A stretch of DNA of 64,000 bases from Microvelia longipes (GCA_018340805.1 JACMZG010001913.1:13582714-13646713); one strand, 5' to 3'; numbered from the stretch's first letter, positions 12,080 to 24,077 are shown. A program made the numbers and translations. Notes: a model not told the origin generated them from the letters alone.

Positions 12080-12640
12080 TAATTTTTGCATAGTATCATT
12101 TCATTATGTATCTTTGTTGTTTAATATTTTATTTTATATCTTTTTGCATAGTATCATTTCATTATGTATCTTTGTTGTTTAATATTTTATTTTATATCTT
12201 TTTGCATAGTATCATTTCATTATGTATCTTTGTTGTTTAATATTTTATTTTATATCTTTTTGCATAGTATCATTTCATTATGTATCTTTGATGTTTAATA
12301 TTTTATTTTATATCTTTTTGCATAGTATCATTTCATTATGGATCTTTGTTGTTCAATATTTTATTTTATATCTTTTTGCATAGTATCATTTCATTATGTA
12401 TCTTTGTTGTTTAAATTTTATTTTATATCTTTTGCATAGTATCATTTCATTATGTATCTTTGTTGTTTAATACTTTATTTTATATCTTTTTGCATAGTAT
12501 CATTTCATTATGTATCTTGTTGTTTAATATTTATTTATATTTTTGCATAGTATCATTCATTATGTATCTTTGTTGTTTAAATATTTTATTTTATATCTTT
12601 TTGCATAGTATCATTTCATTATGTATCTTTTTGTGTTTAA
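12080..12640. repeat. 58-bp minisatellite abutting the LINE
   Basis: Roughly ten copies of a 58-base unit containing TTTTTGCATAGTATCATTTC, ATTATGTATCTTTGTTGTTT and AATATTTTATTTTATATC. The last copy runs directly into sequence reading as LINE ORF1, so the array ends exactly at the truncated 5' end of the element. It may be target-site DNA that expanded, or a tandem 5' region of the element. No coding role. Confidence 0.9.
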
Positions 12641-13067
12641 TATTTACACAAAAGCCATTTTCATTTGGAAAAATAAACACAAAAATACATCTAATTTAGT
12701 TATTGAAGTAACATCAATTTTGCGGAAAAGGCTTTTAAACACAAAAATCAAAATTGATTGGATCATGATAAACTGTTCAGATCATGTTCACATTCTTCAA
12801 TGCTTTAAATGCGGAAAATTTAACCATAAAGCAAAAGACTGCTTAGGAAAGCAAAACTGCTTACTGTGCTCTGAAACACATCCCAACACAGATTGTAAAA
12901 ATATCGATAAGAAATGCATCAACTGTATTGCACACGTAAGAAATAAAAATAAAGAAAATAATCAAACTGATCTTAAATTCGCAAACCATTCAGCTACTGA
13001 TCCAGCCTGCCCTTCAAAACTTTATTTTGTAACTAGAAAAATAGAAAACACCAACTATGGAGACTAA
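12641..13067 (+). pseudogene. LINE ORF1 (gag-like) C-terminal part
   Basis: The open frame ends with cysteine-histidine knuckles: CFKCGKFNHKAKDC (a perfect CX2CX4HX4C), then CLLCSETHPNTDC, then CINC. This is the nucleic-acid-binding tail of ORF1 proteins in R1/I/Jockey LINEs, which package the element RNA. The upstream N-terminal part is missing, replaced by minisatellite. Its TAA stop (13065-13067) overlaps the ORF2 start ATG at 13057 by 11 bases in a different frame, a layout typical of elements translating ORF2 by reinitiation or frameshifting. Confidence 0.85.
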
Positions 13068-14152
13068 AGAAGTAAGTGAATTAAAATGCGCGCAAATTAA
13101 TCTCCATAAATCCAAAAAATCAACTGATACATTTAGTGAAATTATTTCCCGTAAGTTATTCCAAATTATTTTTATTCAAGAACCATACACAAAAAATGGA
13201 CTTGTTACTGGTTTTCCAAAGGACTATAGAATATATTCCATAGGTAACGGCACGATAAGAGCTGCTATCATTATCACTGACCCTACTTTAGACGCGATAC
13301 AAATAAATCAATTATCTGATGAGGACTTTATAACAGTAGAAATTCATTACCGAAACAAAACTTTTTTGGCTGTTAGTGCATACTTCTGCGATTCTTTAGA
13401 TCTAAACGATGATATTACTAAACTAGACAAAATGCTAAATTACATTTCTCACTCAAATATAATAATTTCTGTAGACAGCAACGCTCGATCCGTATCCTGG
13501 TTTGATTCTATATCGAATAAAAGAGGTAAAGACCTGGAACTTTATTTAGCATCTAAAAATCTATATTTTCTTAACATGAACGACGGACTTCCCACGTTTC
13601 AATCAACAAATGGACAAAGCAATATTGATCTGACGATCACTACAGCTTGCATGCTTCCTTTCGTCTCTGACTGGCAAAATTCATATGAAGAAACCTTATC
13701 AGATCATTCACTACTAACTTTTAATCTTTTTACAAATCAAATAATTAATCCTTCTGAATCTAACTATAGAGATAAATTTTCGCAAAAAACTATAAATTTT
13801 GATACATTTGACGTCATGATTGTTAAAACTTTAAAAGAATTAATTCCTGGCACCAAACATTGATCGACTTAATTTAGACTCGGCATTGAATGATTATTTA
13901 TTTAATCCTGAAGTAAATCTAAATCTGTTCATCGAGGAAATCACCAACAAAATTATAAATGCGTGCAATAAAAGCAGAATACATAAGAGACAAAAAAAGA
14001 AAAGTGTTCCCTGGTGGCATCCTGATTTAACTATAAAAAGAAAATTGGTTGTTAAATTGCGCAGAAAATACCAAAAAACTAAGAACAACGAAGCTCTGCG
14101 TTCATTGAGAAAGAAAGAATATTATAAAGAAAAAGAATTTATGAGAAATTAA
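13057..14152 (+). pseudogene. LINE ORF2, endonuclease region (frameshifted)
   Basis: The first 268 codons (13057-13863) form an apurinic/apyrimidinic-type endonuclease (exonuclease-endonuclease-phosphatase fold). Visible are an N-terminal QINLHKSK, the catalytic glutamate in IIFIQEPYT, VDSNARSVSWF (Asp/Asn of the active site), NIDLTIT, and the terminal LSDHSLLTF (Ser-Asp-His). This enzyme nicks the target strand for target-primed reverse transcription. The frame stops at 13861-13863, then resumes in another frame at 13886-14152 with a basic linker, so the copy is dead. Confidence 0.85.
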
Positions 14153-14174
14153 TAATAAAAATGAAAAAAGAATC

Positions 14175-16622
14175 ATGGCAAAATTTTGTAATGGAACTAG
14201 TGGAAACAACCCATGGAACCTAATTTATAAACAGGCAGCTGGCAAGGAGAGAACTAGTTCCATTCTAACATCTTTAAAACAACATAATGGAACTTTCACA
14301 TCTGATCTTGCATCTCAGCAAAACGCTTTGATGAACAAATTTTGCCCCTTTGATGATATAAAAACTGATAATATTTATCATAATAAAATCAGAAATTTCA
14401 TCAAAGAACCAATCTTCACTCCTGATGACACACCATTTACTTATGAGAAGTAAAACATGTTACTGATAAATTTGGTCCATCAAAATCGCCAGGTGCTGAT
14501 GGAATCTGTGCTGATGTTTGGAAAAGAGTTCTCGAGCTTTTTCCAAAAACAATGGTTACCTTTTTTAATTGTTGCTTGAAAAACGCAATTTTCCCTGATA
14601 TTTGGAAGAAATCAATTATAATTCCTATAGTCAAACCCGGCAAAGAAAATTCGAATGACATATCTAAATTTAGACCAATTAGTCTTCTTCCAGTAGCAGG
14701 TAAAATTCTAGAAAAACTTTTAATTAATAGAATAATTCACCATTTGGCAACTAATAACAAATTAAATGAAAATCAGCATGGATTCTATCCACAAACCAAC
14801 ACCACAGATGCAATTATGAAAGCCAAGAATATAATAGAGGAAGCATTGAAGAATAAAGAAGAAGTTCTTCTTATTTCACTAGATGTACAAGGAGCGTTCG
14901 ATGCAGCCTGGTGGCCATCCATTTTAAACCAGTTAAAATTGTGGGACTGCCCAAAAAATTTATTTCATTTAACCAAAAATTATTTCCAAGACCGTTATGC
15001 AAATTTATCTCTTTCCGATCATATCATTACAAAATTAATATCTAAAGGCTGCCCACAAGGTTCATGTAGTAGCCCAGGATTTTGGAACATTCAGTACGAC
15101 TCCATCTTGAAAAAAAAATATCCTCCAGGAGTCCACATCATTTCCTACGCTGATGATCTACTTTTATTAATCATTGGTAAAGATGGACTCATGCTGAGTG
15201 CTCTAGGAAACGAGGCTCTCTACATAGTGGAACAATGGGCGCATGAAAATAAAATATCTTATAATGAATCAAAGTCCCAAGTATTACGTATTACTCGAAA
15301 AAGAGTAACTAACCCAGTTAATGTCTATCTTAATGGAGCAAAATTAGAAGAAGTGGCAACACTTAAATATCTTGGCGTCACTTTTGATAAACATTTAACT
15401 TGGTATAAACACACAAGTAACACTTGCGATAAAGCACTCAAAATCATTGGAATTTTATCCCGTTCTGCAAAAATTTACTGGGGCTTAGGTTACCATGCAC
15501 TTCGCACTATCTATCAAGGAGCTATTATACCTTTACTCACATATGCAGCGCCAGTTTGGCAAGAAGCTATGTTCAAAAAATATAACGTAATTAAATTTAA
15601 AAGAGTTCAAAGGTTAATAGCCCTAAGAATGATTAAAGGCTATAGAACAATCTCATACGAAGCTGCTATTTTATTGGCAGATTTACTGCCAATAGAATAT
15701 GAGATTGATCTTGTAGCCCAAGTATACTCGTTGACTTCCAACTTGTCTAATGAATTGATGTACGACAAACCTACCCCCCAGTCACAATGGATTCATCCTG
15801 CACATTATCCAACTTCGGCTTTTACTGATGATGTAGATTATGACTTATTAGATTCTTTAGAAATTTACACAGATGGCAGTAAACAAGAAAGTGGCGTTGG
15901 AGCAGCATTAAGCCATCGAAAAATCACTTTCTTGGCTCCTAAACGAAACTACAGTTAAACCAATCATCATTATCACTGACAGTCAAGTGTCAATAAGCTG
16001 CATCAAAAATCAAGACTGTCACTTCCCTTTAGCTGAATCTTGCAGACGCCTCCTTCTTCAACTTTTAGATAGAAATGTTCAAATTAAACTAAAATGGATT
16101 AAAGGTCACTCCGGAATAGAAGGAAATGAAAAAGCCGATTCACTAGCTAAAGATGCAGCTTCAAGCTCTCAAACAATCTCTTATCTTGCTATCCCTAAGT
16201 CCACACTAAAGTTTGAGACCAAAATTATTCTTTTTAACAAATGGGAAGAAATGTGGAGTTCTTCTGATAATGGCTCATGGACCAAGAATTTTTTCCCCAC
16301 TGTTGTTTCAAGGAGACGTATTGACCTAAAGATAACTTACAAATTAACTCAGGCTCTTTCCGGACATGGATCTAATAAGTCATATCTTCATAGATTTAAA
16401 ATTATCCCAGACCCATCCTGTCCTTGTGACAAAACGTCTCCGCAAACTTGGACCCATCTTATATTTCAATGTTCTCTGTTTGAGAAAGAAAGGAGAACAC
16501 TAATGCTAGACGTTATGACACAAGGAAAGATTTGGTCTCCAACAAATTTATCCATTTTCACAGAAATTTTCCCACTATTTTCTAAATTCATAAATTCCAT
16601 TGATTTTGATTTATTCAAATAA
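14175..16622 (+). pseudogene. LINE ORF2, reverse transcriptase and RNase H
   Basis: After a frame change near 14453 (PSKSPGADGI motif), the longest piece (14552-15958, 468 codons) holds the RT: FRPISLLPVAGKILEKLL at residues 35-55, LDVQGAFDAAWW near 110, GCPQGSCSSPGFWN near 170, and the catalytic SYADDLLLLI near 198. RNase H starts at IYTDGSK (about 447), is broken at 15958, and resumes in another frame with IITDSQ, KGHSGIEGNEKADSLAKDA and the C-terminal CPCDKTS-H-C finger. Between the DGSK and TDSQ strands the usual helix with the second catalytic Glu is absent, so part of RNase H was deleted. Confidence 0.92.
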
Positions 16623-16829
16623 AATATTTTATTTTCATTAAATACCACCATCTATCGATTCAATATTTATATCCCTTTCAATTATTCTATTTCATTAATT
16701 ACTTATTATTATTTATTACTCATTAATTTATATTCATTTATATTTAATACACATTGTTATTTTATTATATATTTTATAAAAAGTTATATTAATTAATATA
16801 ATCCAACATATTTAATTAATTATGCATTA

Positions 16830-16951
16830 AATATATATATATATAATATATATATATAATGTATATATATGTGTGTGTATGTGTGTATATATGTATGTGT
16901 ATGTATGTGTATATGTGTATATATGTATAATATATATGTATGTGTAATGTG

Positions 16952-17038
<87 letters not shown>

Positions 17039-17039
17039 G

Positions 17040-17074
<35 letters not shown>

Positions 17075-17115
17075 ATGTATATATATATATGTATATATAT
17101 TATATATATATATGA
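16830..17115. repeat. (TA)n/(TG)n microsatellite
   Basis: Alternating purine-pyrimidine tract of TATA with TGTATG and TGTGTG interruptions. Its open frame is a low-complexity Tyr-Ile artefact. It follows the 3' end of the LINE closely and may have grown from the element's tail. Confidence 0.92.
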
Positions 17116-17254
17116 ATTACTCTTTTTTTTTGCATGACTATATATTTAAAAAGTCAATATTTAAAATTCACGTCCTTTTAGAAGTGTTTATCTAATAACA
17201 CATGTAATATTTTAAATGGGGCATGTGATAAAATAAATGCTTTTTAGATAGGGT

Positions 17255-18540
17255 TAACTAAAAAAAAAAAAAAAAAAAAAAAAAAGTTTTACACATAATA
17301 AATTTTAGATGTAACAATTTGCATGTATATTTGTCAAAGTTGGATGGTTTTGCTTTCTTTCAAATAACCATACTCAACGGAAAAATTAAGATACTAAATA
17401 ATTATTTATCTATTATTATAAAAGTTTATTTTAAATAACTTTCCACTAATGATGTCTTTAAGAAAAGTCATCTAAATTTACATTAATAGTAACAGTTTAG
17501 GAAAAAAATATTTAATATAATTTCAGCACGCATTTGCGTGAGTAATTTAAATAAAATAAAAAAAATCACAGAGTAATTTTTATTTCGTTTAAAACTCCTT
17601 TGCATACTAATATTTAGAAAGGGCTGTTTAAAATAATTTTTAGATAGGATAGGGTAAAATAAACAAACAACTTAGTTTAGGAAAAAGAAAAAAAAAACAT
17701 GAAAAAATACAAAATATATACAATTACTTTTAAGGTTATTATGATCTAAATAGAGCTTTAATTTGCTGAAAAAAGAAAGAAAAAATTAAATGATTTTATT
17801 AGGGTTATAAAAATAATGTTATTATTATTGTTTAATGACTTTGTTAATTAAAATAAATAAGTTTTTTTCTAATCTTTAATTGATTTTTAATCTTTTTACT
17901 GTTTTTATATTACGAAAGCATGTAATTTTGAATCGTTGAGGTTTTAAAATTGAGTATTATGGTTTTAGGGATTAATTTTGAAGAAAAGTCAAACCTATAA
18001 TTGTAATTTTGTTACGGGGTTTCTTTAAGTTTTTATTAAAACTTTATTGTGAACATAATTTTATGTGATTTGTGATTTATTGATTTTTAAATTTGTAGTC
18101 ATTTATAGATAAAATTGTTGACGTTATTCATTGGACTTTATAATTGTTAGCTTTTACATTTTTTTTTTATTTCCAGACAGTGTGTAATGTCAAGTTTAGT
18201 GACTAGTTTTTAGGAAGTATTGAAGCACTTTTCATTCCCACGGTAGAAGGTCTTTTCAATTATTGGGGTTAGAGCCAATTATATCCATTTTTTGGGAGTG
18301 GTTTTCTCTAAATTTATGAAGCGGACCGATCAATTTTTGTTACACTTTCCCGTGGACGGGATCCTAAAAATATATATGGGGTGTGGGGGGGGATGTTTTT
18401 TACAGACTCAAAATTTATTTCATGTCAAAAGAAGATGTTTAAGAGCAAAAAAAATTGTTTGCTCCCAAATTTTATTAAGGGGGTCTGACTGAAAAAAAAA
18501 TTAAAATAAAAAAAAGTACACCAAAAAGTATGCAAATATG
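17255..18540. other. Poly(A) run and unrecognised intron sequence
   Basis: A run of about 25 A at 17261-17285 is followed by AT-rich intronic DNA with no recognisable gene or RNA. The open frame at 18292-18492 has no domain. Confidence 0.5.
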
Positions 18541-18690
18541 AATATAACATCCACGTCTGGAGGTATGATTTTGTATGTAACTTAGGAGTTGAAACTACTA
18601 AATTATCAGTTTCAGCCTACTAAGACCTCCTGATTGGTTTTTACAAAGTTTTCTGTCGATATGTGTGTTTTTATTGATTAGAGGAGAGTG
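18541..18690 (+). repeat. Degenerate family D fragment
   Basis: Words such as TTATCAGTTTCAGCC, AAGACCTCCTGATTGGTTTT and TACAAAGTTTTCTGTCGATA correspond to the second block of family D (CCTCCTAAGCGGTTTTCACA AAG in the copies at 24738-25170). It is short and diverged. Confidence 0.45.
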
Positions 18691-18974
18691 ATTGTAATGA
18701 CGGAGAGGTGATAGATCACCTAGCAAGTAGGCCACGTTGTTGGGCCTTTTTGCTATATACCTTAGATAGAAGGTAGTGTTCTACCTTATGAATGGTAGTG
18801 CATGAATTTTGTGTCATATTCACAGAAGAGCTGTGGCTTCTCTATAAGTTTCTATAGCTTTCTCTAAAAACAACACGTGCCCTAGTGCCAAACTAGCCTT
18901 TCCTGTTCTTAAAACCATACTGCAGAAACATTTTTATATTTTAACATGTAATATGTAATATAAACTACTATTGA

Positions 18975-19312
18975 GGGTCCTAAATTTTACCTAAAATCAG
19001 GTTAATTTTGGGTTAGGGATATTTTTCGAGTGCTTAACATCGCGCAGGCTCAGAACCACAGGCTTAACGTCCCTTTCGAAGGGTCTTCCGTTTGAGGAAT
19101 TTCTATCCCGTGTATGAAAATTCTAGAAGCACCAATCGGGATTGATTGGTACTTGTCCATTCCAGGTACAATGGACCCACATACGAGATCTAAGTACCTA
19201 GGAAATTATTTTCTCCGGAAATTTAAAAAAAAAATCTGGATTGAACCAGCACTGTCTGGGTGCGAGGCGTACGTGCTAACCATTAGATCACCGGTACCAC
19301 CATTAGATTAGA
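18975..19312 (-). mobile_element. tRNA-derived SINE, family S2
   Basis: Read on the minus strand, the 5' end is tRNA-like: a box A-like TGATCTAATGGTTAGCACG (complement of about 19272-19290), then GCCTCGCACCC, then a perfect box B GGTTCAATCC (complement of 19238-19247). The head resembles tRNA-Glu/Asp. The body follows (GGTCCATTGTACC, AGCCTGCGCGATGTTAAGC). A second copy with the same order is at 61886-62101 and a body fragment at 4336. Box A and B would be an internal RNA polymerase III promoter. It is a non-coding retroposon. Confidence 0.75.
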
Positions 19313-20075
19313 AGAAAATCTTAATAAATGCCATTAACTATAATTGTATCCTAATTTCTGATATGTTTCAGGATATATTTATTGTAAGATTGCAAGGATA
19401 TAAAAGGATTTATTAGTAAAGACACTCGGAGGTAGACATAACGACTATATATTGAAACATGCTGTATTTCAGTGTAGCCAACATAAAATATTACTTATAA
19501 ACCAGAAAACTAAATATAGATCTTTACAACAATATTCTTTACTATAGGCTTCTTAAATAGCAACTCAATTCCGGTCACTAGACTTGAGTTCAAGACCTAC
19601 CTTAAGTGCACGGTGAGGGGAGAATATTCCTGGCTAGATTCGATCACTTGATCTCTGGATCTCCCATCGAAAACTTTACCCCTTAGTCACCACTTTGACT
19701 CTCTCATCTTAGTATTTTGTTGATATGAGTCTTTTATGGATAGTTTCATAGAAGAGCTAGTATGATGATCGAGAAAGTTTTATCTTCATTTGCTTTAACC
19801 TCATGTTTCACGAATCCCCTTGTGGTGTCAAGTAGCTCTATGAATTATAGGTATTTGTAATTATTAACGAATCTCTCATTTTCTGACCTTATAGTTAGAA
19901 AACATTTTATCTAAATGAATTATTACGTATTTGTTTCTTAACTTTAATAAAGTTAATATTTGTATTCGTTTTAAGCGAATTTCTTTTAGATAAAATTCGA
20001 TAATGGGAAAGGCGTGGTGGCGGAAGTCGAACCTCGGACCAAGACCTAAACCATGTTTCGTACCATGAAACTTTA
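19313..20075. other. Intron sequence with repeat remnants
   Basis: No gene. Near 19970-20050 there is a copy of the 'AGCGAATTTC ... ATTCG-TAATGGGAAAGGCG-GGCGGAA-TCGAACCTCGGACC' block, also seen at 41884-41950 and, shorter, at 48399-48450. It is another decayed dispersed repeat. Confidence 0.45.
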
Positions 20076-20202
<127 letters not shown>

Positions 20203-21341
20203 AAGGGTGTTTCATATAAAGTGTCCACCAGAAAAGGAGGTGTTAGTACCTCCTCAAAAGGAACAAAAAATGTCCCTAATATAAACTCCGATCTCCAACC
20301 GTTTTCCCACAAGGTCAAATTTAAATTTCAAAAAAATATTTGACTCAACATCATGAAATTGTTAATAGGATTTAACTATTCAAGCTAGAAAGGCGAAATT
20401 TGTATCATTAGAAAGCGAGTAATTTTCTAAAGGACAAACTACTAACTATGTCAAATATTTTGAAACTACTGCCCAAAATTTTGCATGAAACATGATTTTT
20501 TAAAAAAAATGAATTTTATGGAATTTTGAAAGTAGGCATAGAGGAAGTAAGAGATGAGCAAAAGTTCAGCCAAGAACGGAAAAAACTTCTCTTATGACTG
20601 CCCTTTAAGAAAATTTAAATATTTTACATTCAATAGTCAAAAATGTAAGCTATATTGTTGCTTGAAGTTGCAAAAACTGATCATTTTTGTCGTATAAAAG
20701 TGAAAATAATGTGTTATTTTAATAAAAAAAAATATTTTCGAAAATAATTTAATAATATGATTTTTAGACTCTAGAAGGTAAAATAAACCTATTTTATACT
20801 TACACATTTTTCTCTAAAATCACTCTTTTCTCTTGCTTAGAGATTTTAATTTATGTTATTACATGTAATTAACATTGTAGACGTATGCAAAAATGCCTAA
20901 AAATATCAGTTTTTCCAACTTCTAGGAAGAATGGCTTAAAATTTTGACTATTGGATGTATAAAATTATTTAACTTTTCTTAAAGGGCAATCATAAGAAAA
21001 GTTTTTCCGTTCTTGGCTGAACTTTTGCTCATCTCTTACTTCCTCTAATGCTTACTACAAAAATTCCATAAAATTCATTTTTTTTAAAAAAATCATGTTT
21101 TTCAAAATGTTGGCAGTAGTTCAAAATATTTGACATAGTTAGTAGTTTGTCCTTTAGAAAATTTACTCAGCTATCTAATTATACAAATTTCGCCTTTCTA
21201 GCTTAAATAGTTAAATCCCTATTAACAATTTCATGATGTGAGGTCAAATATTTTTTTGAAATATTAAATTTGACCTTGTGGGAAAACGGTTAGAGATCGG
21301 GGTTTATATTATAAGACATTTTTTGTTCCTTTTGAGGAGTT
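20203..21341. mobile_element. Palindromic TA-flanked MITE M1, copy A (3' end clipped)
   Basis: About 1.14 kb whose two halves are reverse complements over several hundred bases: CAAGGTCAAATTT at 20313 pairs with AAATTTGACCTTGTGG near 21267, and AGCCAAGAACGGAAAAAACT at 20570 pairs with TTTTTCCGTTCTTGGCTGAA near 21000. The left end is GGGTGTTTCATATAAAGTGT. The last ~38 bases of the right terminal repeat are lost where a TA tract begins. No transposase is encoded. Full copies are at 42145-43318 and 56263-57460. Confidence 0.85.
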
Positions 21342-21374
21342 CTATATATATATATATTATATATATATATATAT

Positions 21375-21419
<45 letters not shown>

Positions 21420-21424
21420 ATATA
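21342..21424. repeat. (TA)n microsatellite
   Basis: TA-rich tract that replaces the missing right end of MITE copy A and abuts the 3' side of the Penelope-like element. Confidence 0.9.
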
Positions 21425-21469
21425 ACAATTAAAATAACTTACAGATGGTTAAAAATATAGAAGAAGGAT

Positions 21470-21502
21470 GTTACTCGAGCTTTCGCCGTGCGGCTTCGTC
21501 AG
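21470..21502 (-). ncRNA. Hammerhead-like motif at the 3' side of the Penelope-like element
   Basis: On the minus strand: CTGACGA, one A, stem GCCG/CGGC with a two-base loop, then GAAAGCTCGAG. The CUGANGA and GAAA cores around a perfect stem II fit a minimal hammerhead, a feature documented in Penelope-like elements. Stems I and III are not obvious, so activity is uncertain. The position, about 540 bases past the coding end, matches where the element's pseudo-LTR would lie. Confidence 0.45.
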
Positions 21503-22037
21503 GAGTGTAGCACGTACTGGAGGTTGAAAAGGGTTGATGTGCGTTCCAAAAGTAGTGAGACTGCAGCGCGGTGTGGTGGTAAAACTATACACTACCGAAT
21601 GCTTTCGTTACTATCGAACGATACAGACGCGTGCTACACGTAATAGGAGGGTACGGGAAAAATATAAAATATAATAATTAAAACTAAAAGTATATAAATG
21701 TAAATGAAGATTTTAATAAAAGGAAAAAATAACAGAGTAAAATAAAAAAAAAAAAAAACTAATAAGAAAAAATAAATAAAATAAAATACAATAAAAAATC
21801 GAAATACAAATACTCCTAAAAAAAAGGGGGGGAAGCTACTATCTCTGATTGATACCAGGAGGAAGTCGAGATTTCGTTACATATTGTAAGCGAGCTCCAT
21901 ATTCCTTCTGTCACAATCAGAGGTACCGGTAGGAGGAGACGAAGTGGGCGGACAGTAAAACAAGAATTAAAATCACTGTTATGATACCTAGCATGTATGG
22001 CAACAGGAAGAGTGACAGGGTTTGTGATTAAACCGAA

Positions 22038-24068
22038 TTACGATGGTTTGTTCATGCGTAGGGAAAGGAGGGTTTTAGTTTCACCAATATAAAAAGCGTT
22101 ACATTGAGTGCACTCTAAAACATAGACTAAATTGGAAGAAGTGCACGTAGTGGAAGAAGTTATGGGGTATGATATATTAGTAACAGGACTGGTGAACGAG
22201 GTAGAAGGATTAAGAATAGGGCAGGTTTTCAAGGTTGGGGACACGTCTATTACAGGGATGTATACCAGGAGGTTGTTATTATTAGAATAGGAAGAAGGAG
22301 GTTTGGTGTGGACAAAAAGGTTACGGAGGTTAGGAGGACGACGAAAGGCAACCGACGGAGGTTTAGGAAGTAGGTCACGTGTGAGAGGGGAGTTTTCCAG
22401 GATAGGGAAGGAAGTTCTAAGGACGTTGTTTAATTTGTGAAGACCAGGGAAAAAAGGTGTGGTTAAATTAGTTCTGGAATTATTGATGGTATTATCAGGG
22501 GGAGGACGGGGATATATAGGTTTATTAAGTTGTTTATCAATTAGAGGTTCAGGATATCCGCGTCGTACGAGGGCCTGAGATAAATTTTGATTAAATTTAT
22601 CAAGTCCCTCTCGATCAGAACAGATTCTTTTGCCTCTAACTGAAAGAGAATATGGAAGGGATTGTTTTGTGTGATAAGGATGACAGGAATAGTAATGAAG
22701 GTATTGTTGATGATTTGTGGGCTTGATATGTACTGAAGTTTGGAGAGAACCCTTAGAGAGGTTAATATCCACATCAAGGAAAGTAGCAGAGCTATCAGAA
22801 GAAGACCATGTAAACTTCACACTGTACCAGGTGTTGAGGTCTGAAAGAAAAGATGCTAATAGCTCAGGCGTGCGTCCAAATCATGAAAATATCATCTATA
22901 AAACGGCGCCAGTGAAGAGGTTTGGATGGTTGTCTTGATAGGAAATCTTCTTCAAGTTTTCCCATAAAGAGGTTACTGTAAGACGGAGAGAATTTAGAAC
23001 CCATCGCCGTACCTTTAATTTGTAAGTAAAAGTCATCCTCAAAACGAAAACATTATTTGTAAGAATGAATTTAGTAAGTTCGCAGAGAAAATCAGTAGAT
23101 TGTTCATGAGGAAGGGGTCTTTGATCTAAATAAATTCTGAGCGCAGCCAGTCCTTCGTCGTGAGGAATGTTAGTGTATAGAAGAAACATCATAGTAACTA
23201 AATAGTATGAGGAGGTAGAGGCGTAGGAACCGAATTAAGAAAATCGAGAAAGTCGTTAGTGTCACGGATGTAGGAAGGAAGATTTTTAACTATGGGTTGA
23301 AGCGAGTGATCAACTAAAGATGAGCTGGGCTCAGTTATACTAGCAACAGAAGAAATTATAGGACGTCCAGGATTTCCATTCTTGTGTATTTTGGGTAACA
23401 TATAAAAATGTGGTGTCCTAGGGTTAAGGTAGAAGAAGTTCAACGGTTTCCTCAGACATATGCTCCGATACTGCATTATGTTTAATAAAATGTTTAAGGT
23501 TTTTTACTAATTTCAGGAGTAATATCATGATCGAGCAGCTTATAAAAGTTGTTATCAGAAAGCTGTCGGTGGGCTTCGTTAGAATAGTCTTTGTAGTCCA
23601 AACGACTGTAGTAGATCCTTTGTCAGCAGGTAAAATAATGATATCAGAATCATTACGTAGAGACTTAATGGCTTGAAATTCTTGAGGTGAGAGGTTAGGT
23701 GTAGAGTTAAGAGAGTTTGGAAAATTGGAATCCGAAACTTGGTCAATAACAGACATTAAATAACGTTCTAGAGGATGGTTTTGGTCTAACGGAGGAGGTT
23801 CATTAATAGAAGCAGGTTTGAAAGGCACTAATGAACTATGTATCTTGTTAGTAGAAGTCACATCGGGTTATTTTCCAAATAATACTTCCAGCGAAGAGAG
23901 CGAGCAAATTTAAGTTGTCAGCAACAAGGTCGATCTGATTAAAACGAGGAGTAGGTGAAAAGGTAAGTCCTTTCGATAAAACAGAAATTTGGGTTCATTC
24001 AGATTTTTAGAAGATAAGTAAGAACTTCCCGATTATTATTAGGTTCTAAAGGGGCGTTAGAAGGTGGA
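22038..24068 (-). pseudogene. Penelope-type RT with GIY-YIG endonuclease (broken frame)
   Basis: Read from 24068 down: an N-terminal region NEPQISVLSKGLTFSPTPRF, RSLRWKYYW, LPADKGSTTVV, then the Penelope RT core with FYMLPKIHKNGNPGRPIIS, YTNIPHDEGL, GTAMGSKFSPSYSNLFMG and the catalytic FIDDIFMIW (the DD pair near 22890). A FLDVDINL and HIKPTNHQQYLHYYSCHP thumb follows. It ends with a GIY-YIG nuclease beginning YVLECTQCNAFYIGETKTLL (about 22080-22130). The reading frame shifts near 22820, 23190, 23470, 23600 and 23870. In the overlapping sequence past the gap some of these shifts are absent, so several are sequencing or assembly errors. I cannot tell whether the genomic copy is intact. Confidence 0.9.
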
Positions 24069-24077
24069 GGGTGGTGG

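Larger units (their letters stand above)
12641..16700 (+). mobile_element. R1-like non-LTR retrotransposon, 5'-truncated, inactive
   Basis: A LINE with, in order, the end of a gag-like ORF1 with zinc knuckles, an apurinic-type endonuclease, reverse transcriptase and RNase H. The arrangement and motifs (DSNAR-S-W in the endonuclease, GAFDAAWW and YADD in RT, a C-terminal CPC-H-C finger) fit the R1/I group of arthropod LINEs; the exact clade is inference. ORF1 is cut at its 5' side. ORF2 carries at least four frame changes (about 13863, 14152, 14453, 15955) and an internal deletion. The 3' UTR boundary is not sharp; a long TA/TG microsatellite follows from about 16830. Confidence 0.9.
21425..24075 (-). 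mobile_element. Penelope-like retroelement (copy 1)
   Basis: Minus-strand element bounded by TA tracts on both sides, about 2.65 kb. It encodes a Penelope-type reverse transcriptase followed by a GIY-YIG endonuclease, then about 600 bases of 3' region including a hammerhead-like motif (21470-21502). Part of it (23547-24075) is repeated in the sequence on the other side of the N gap at 31501-32036, as an assembly overlap rather than a second insertion. Several single-base indels break the frame. Confidence 0.9.

Noticed and set aside
16869..17195. Tyr-Ile-rich ORF (also at 19907-20318, 21278-21460, 41938-42248)
   Set aside because: Translation of TA microsatellites, not proteins.
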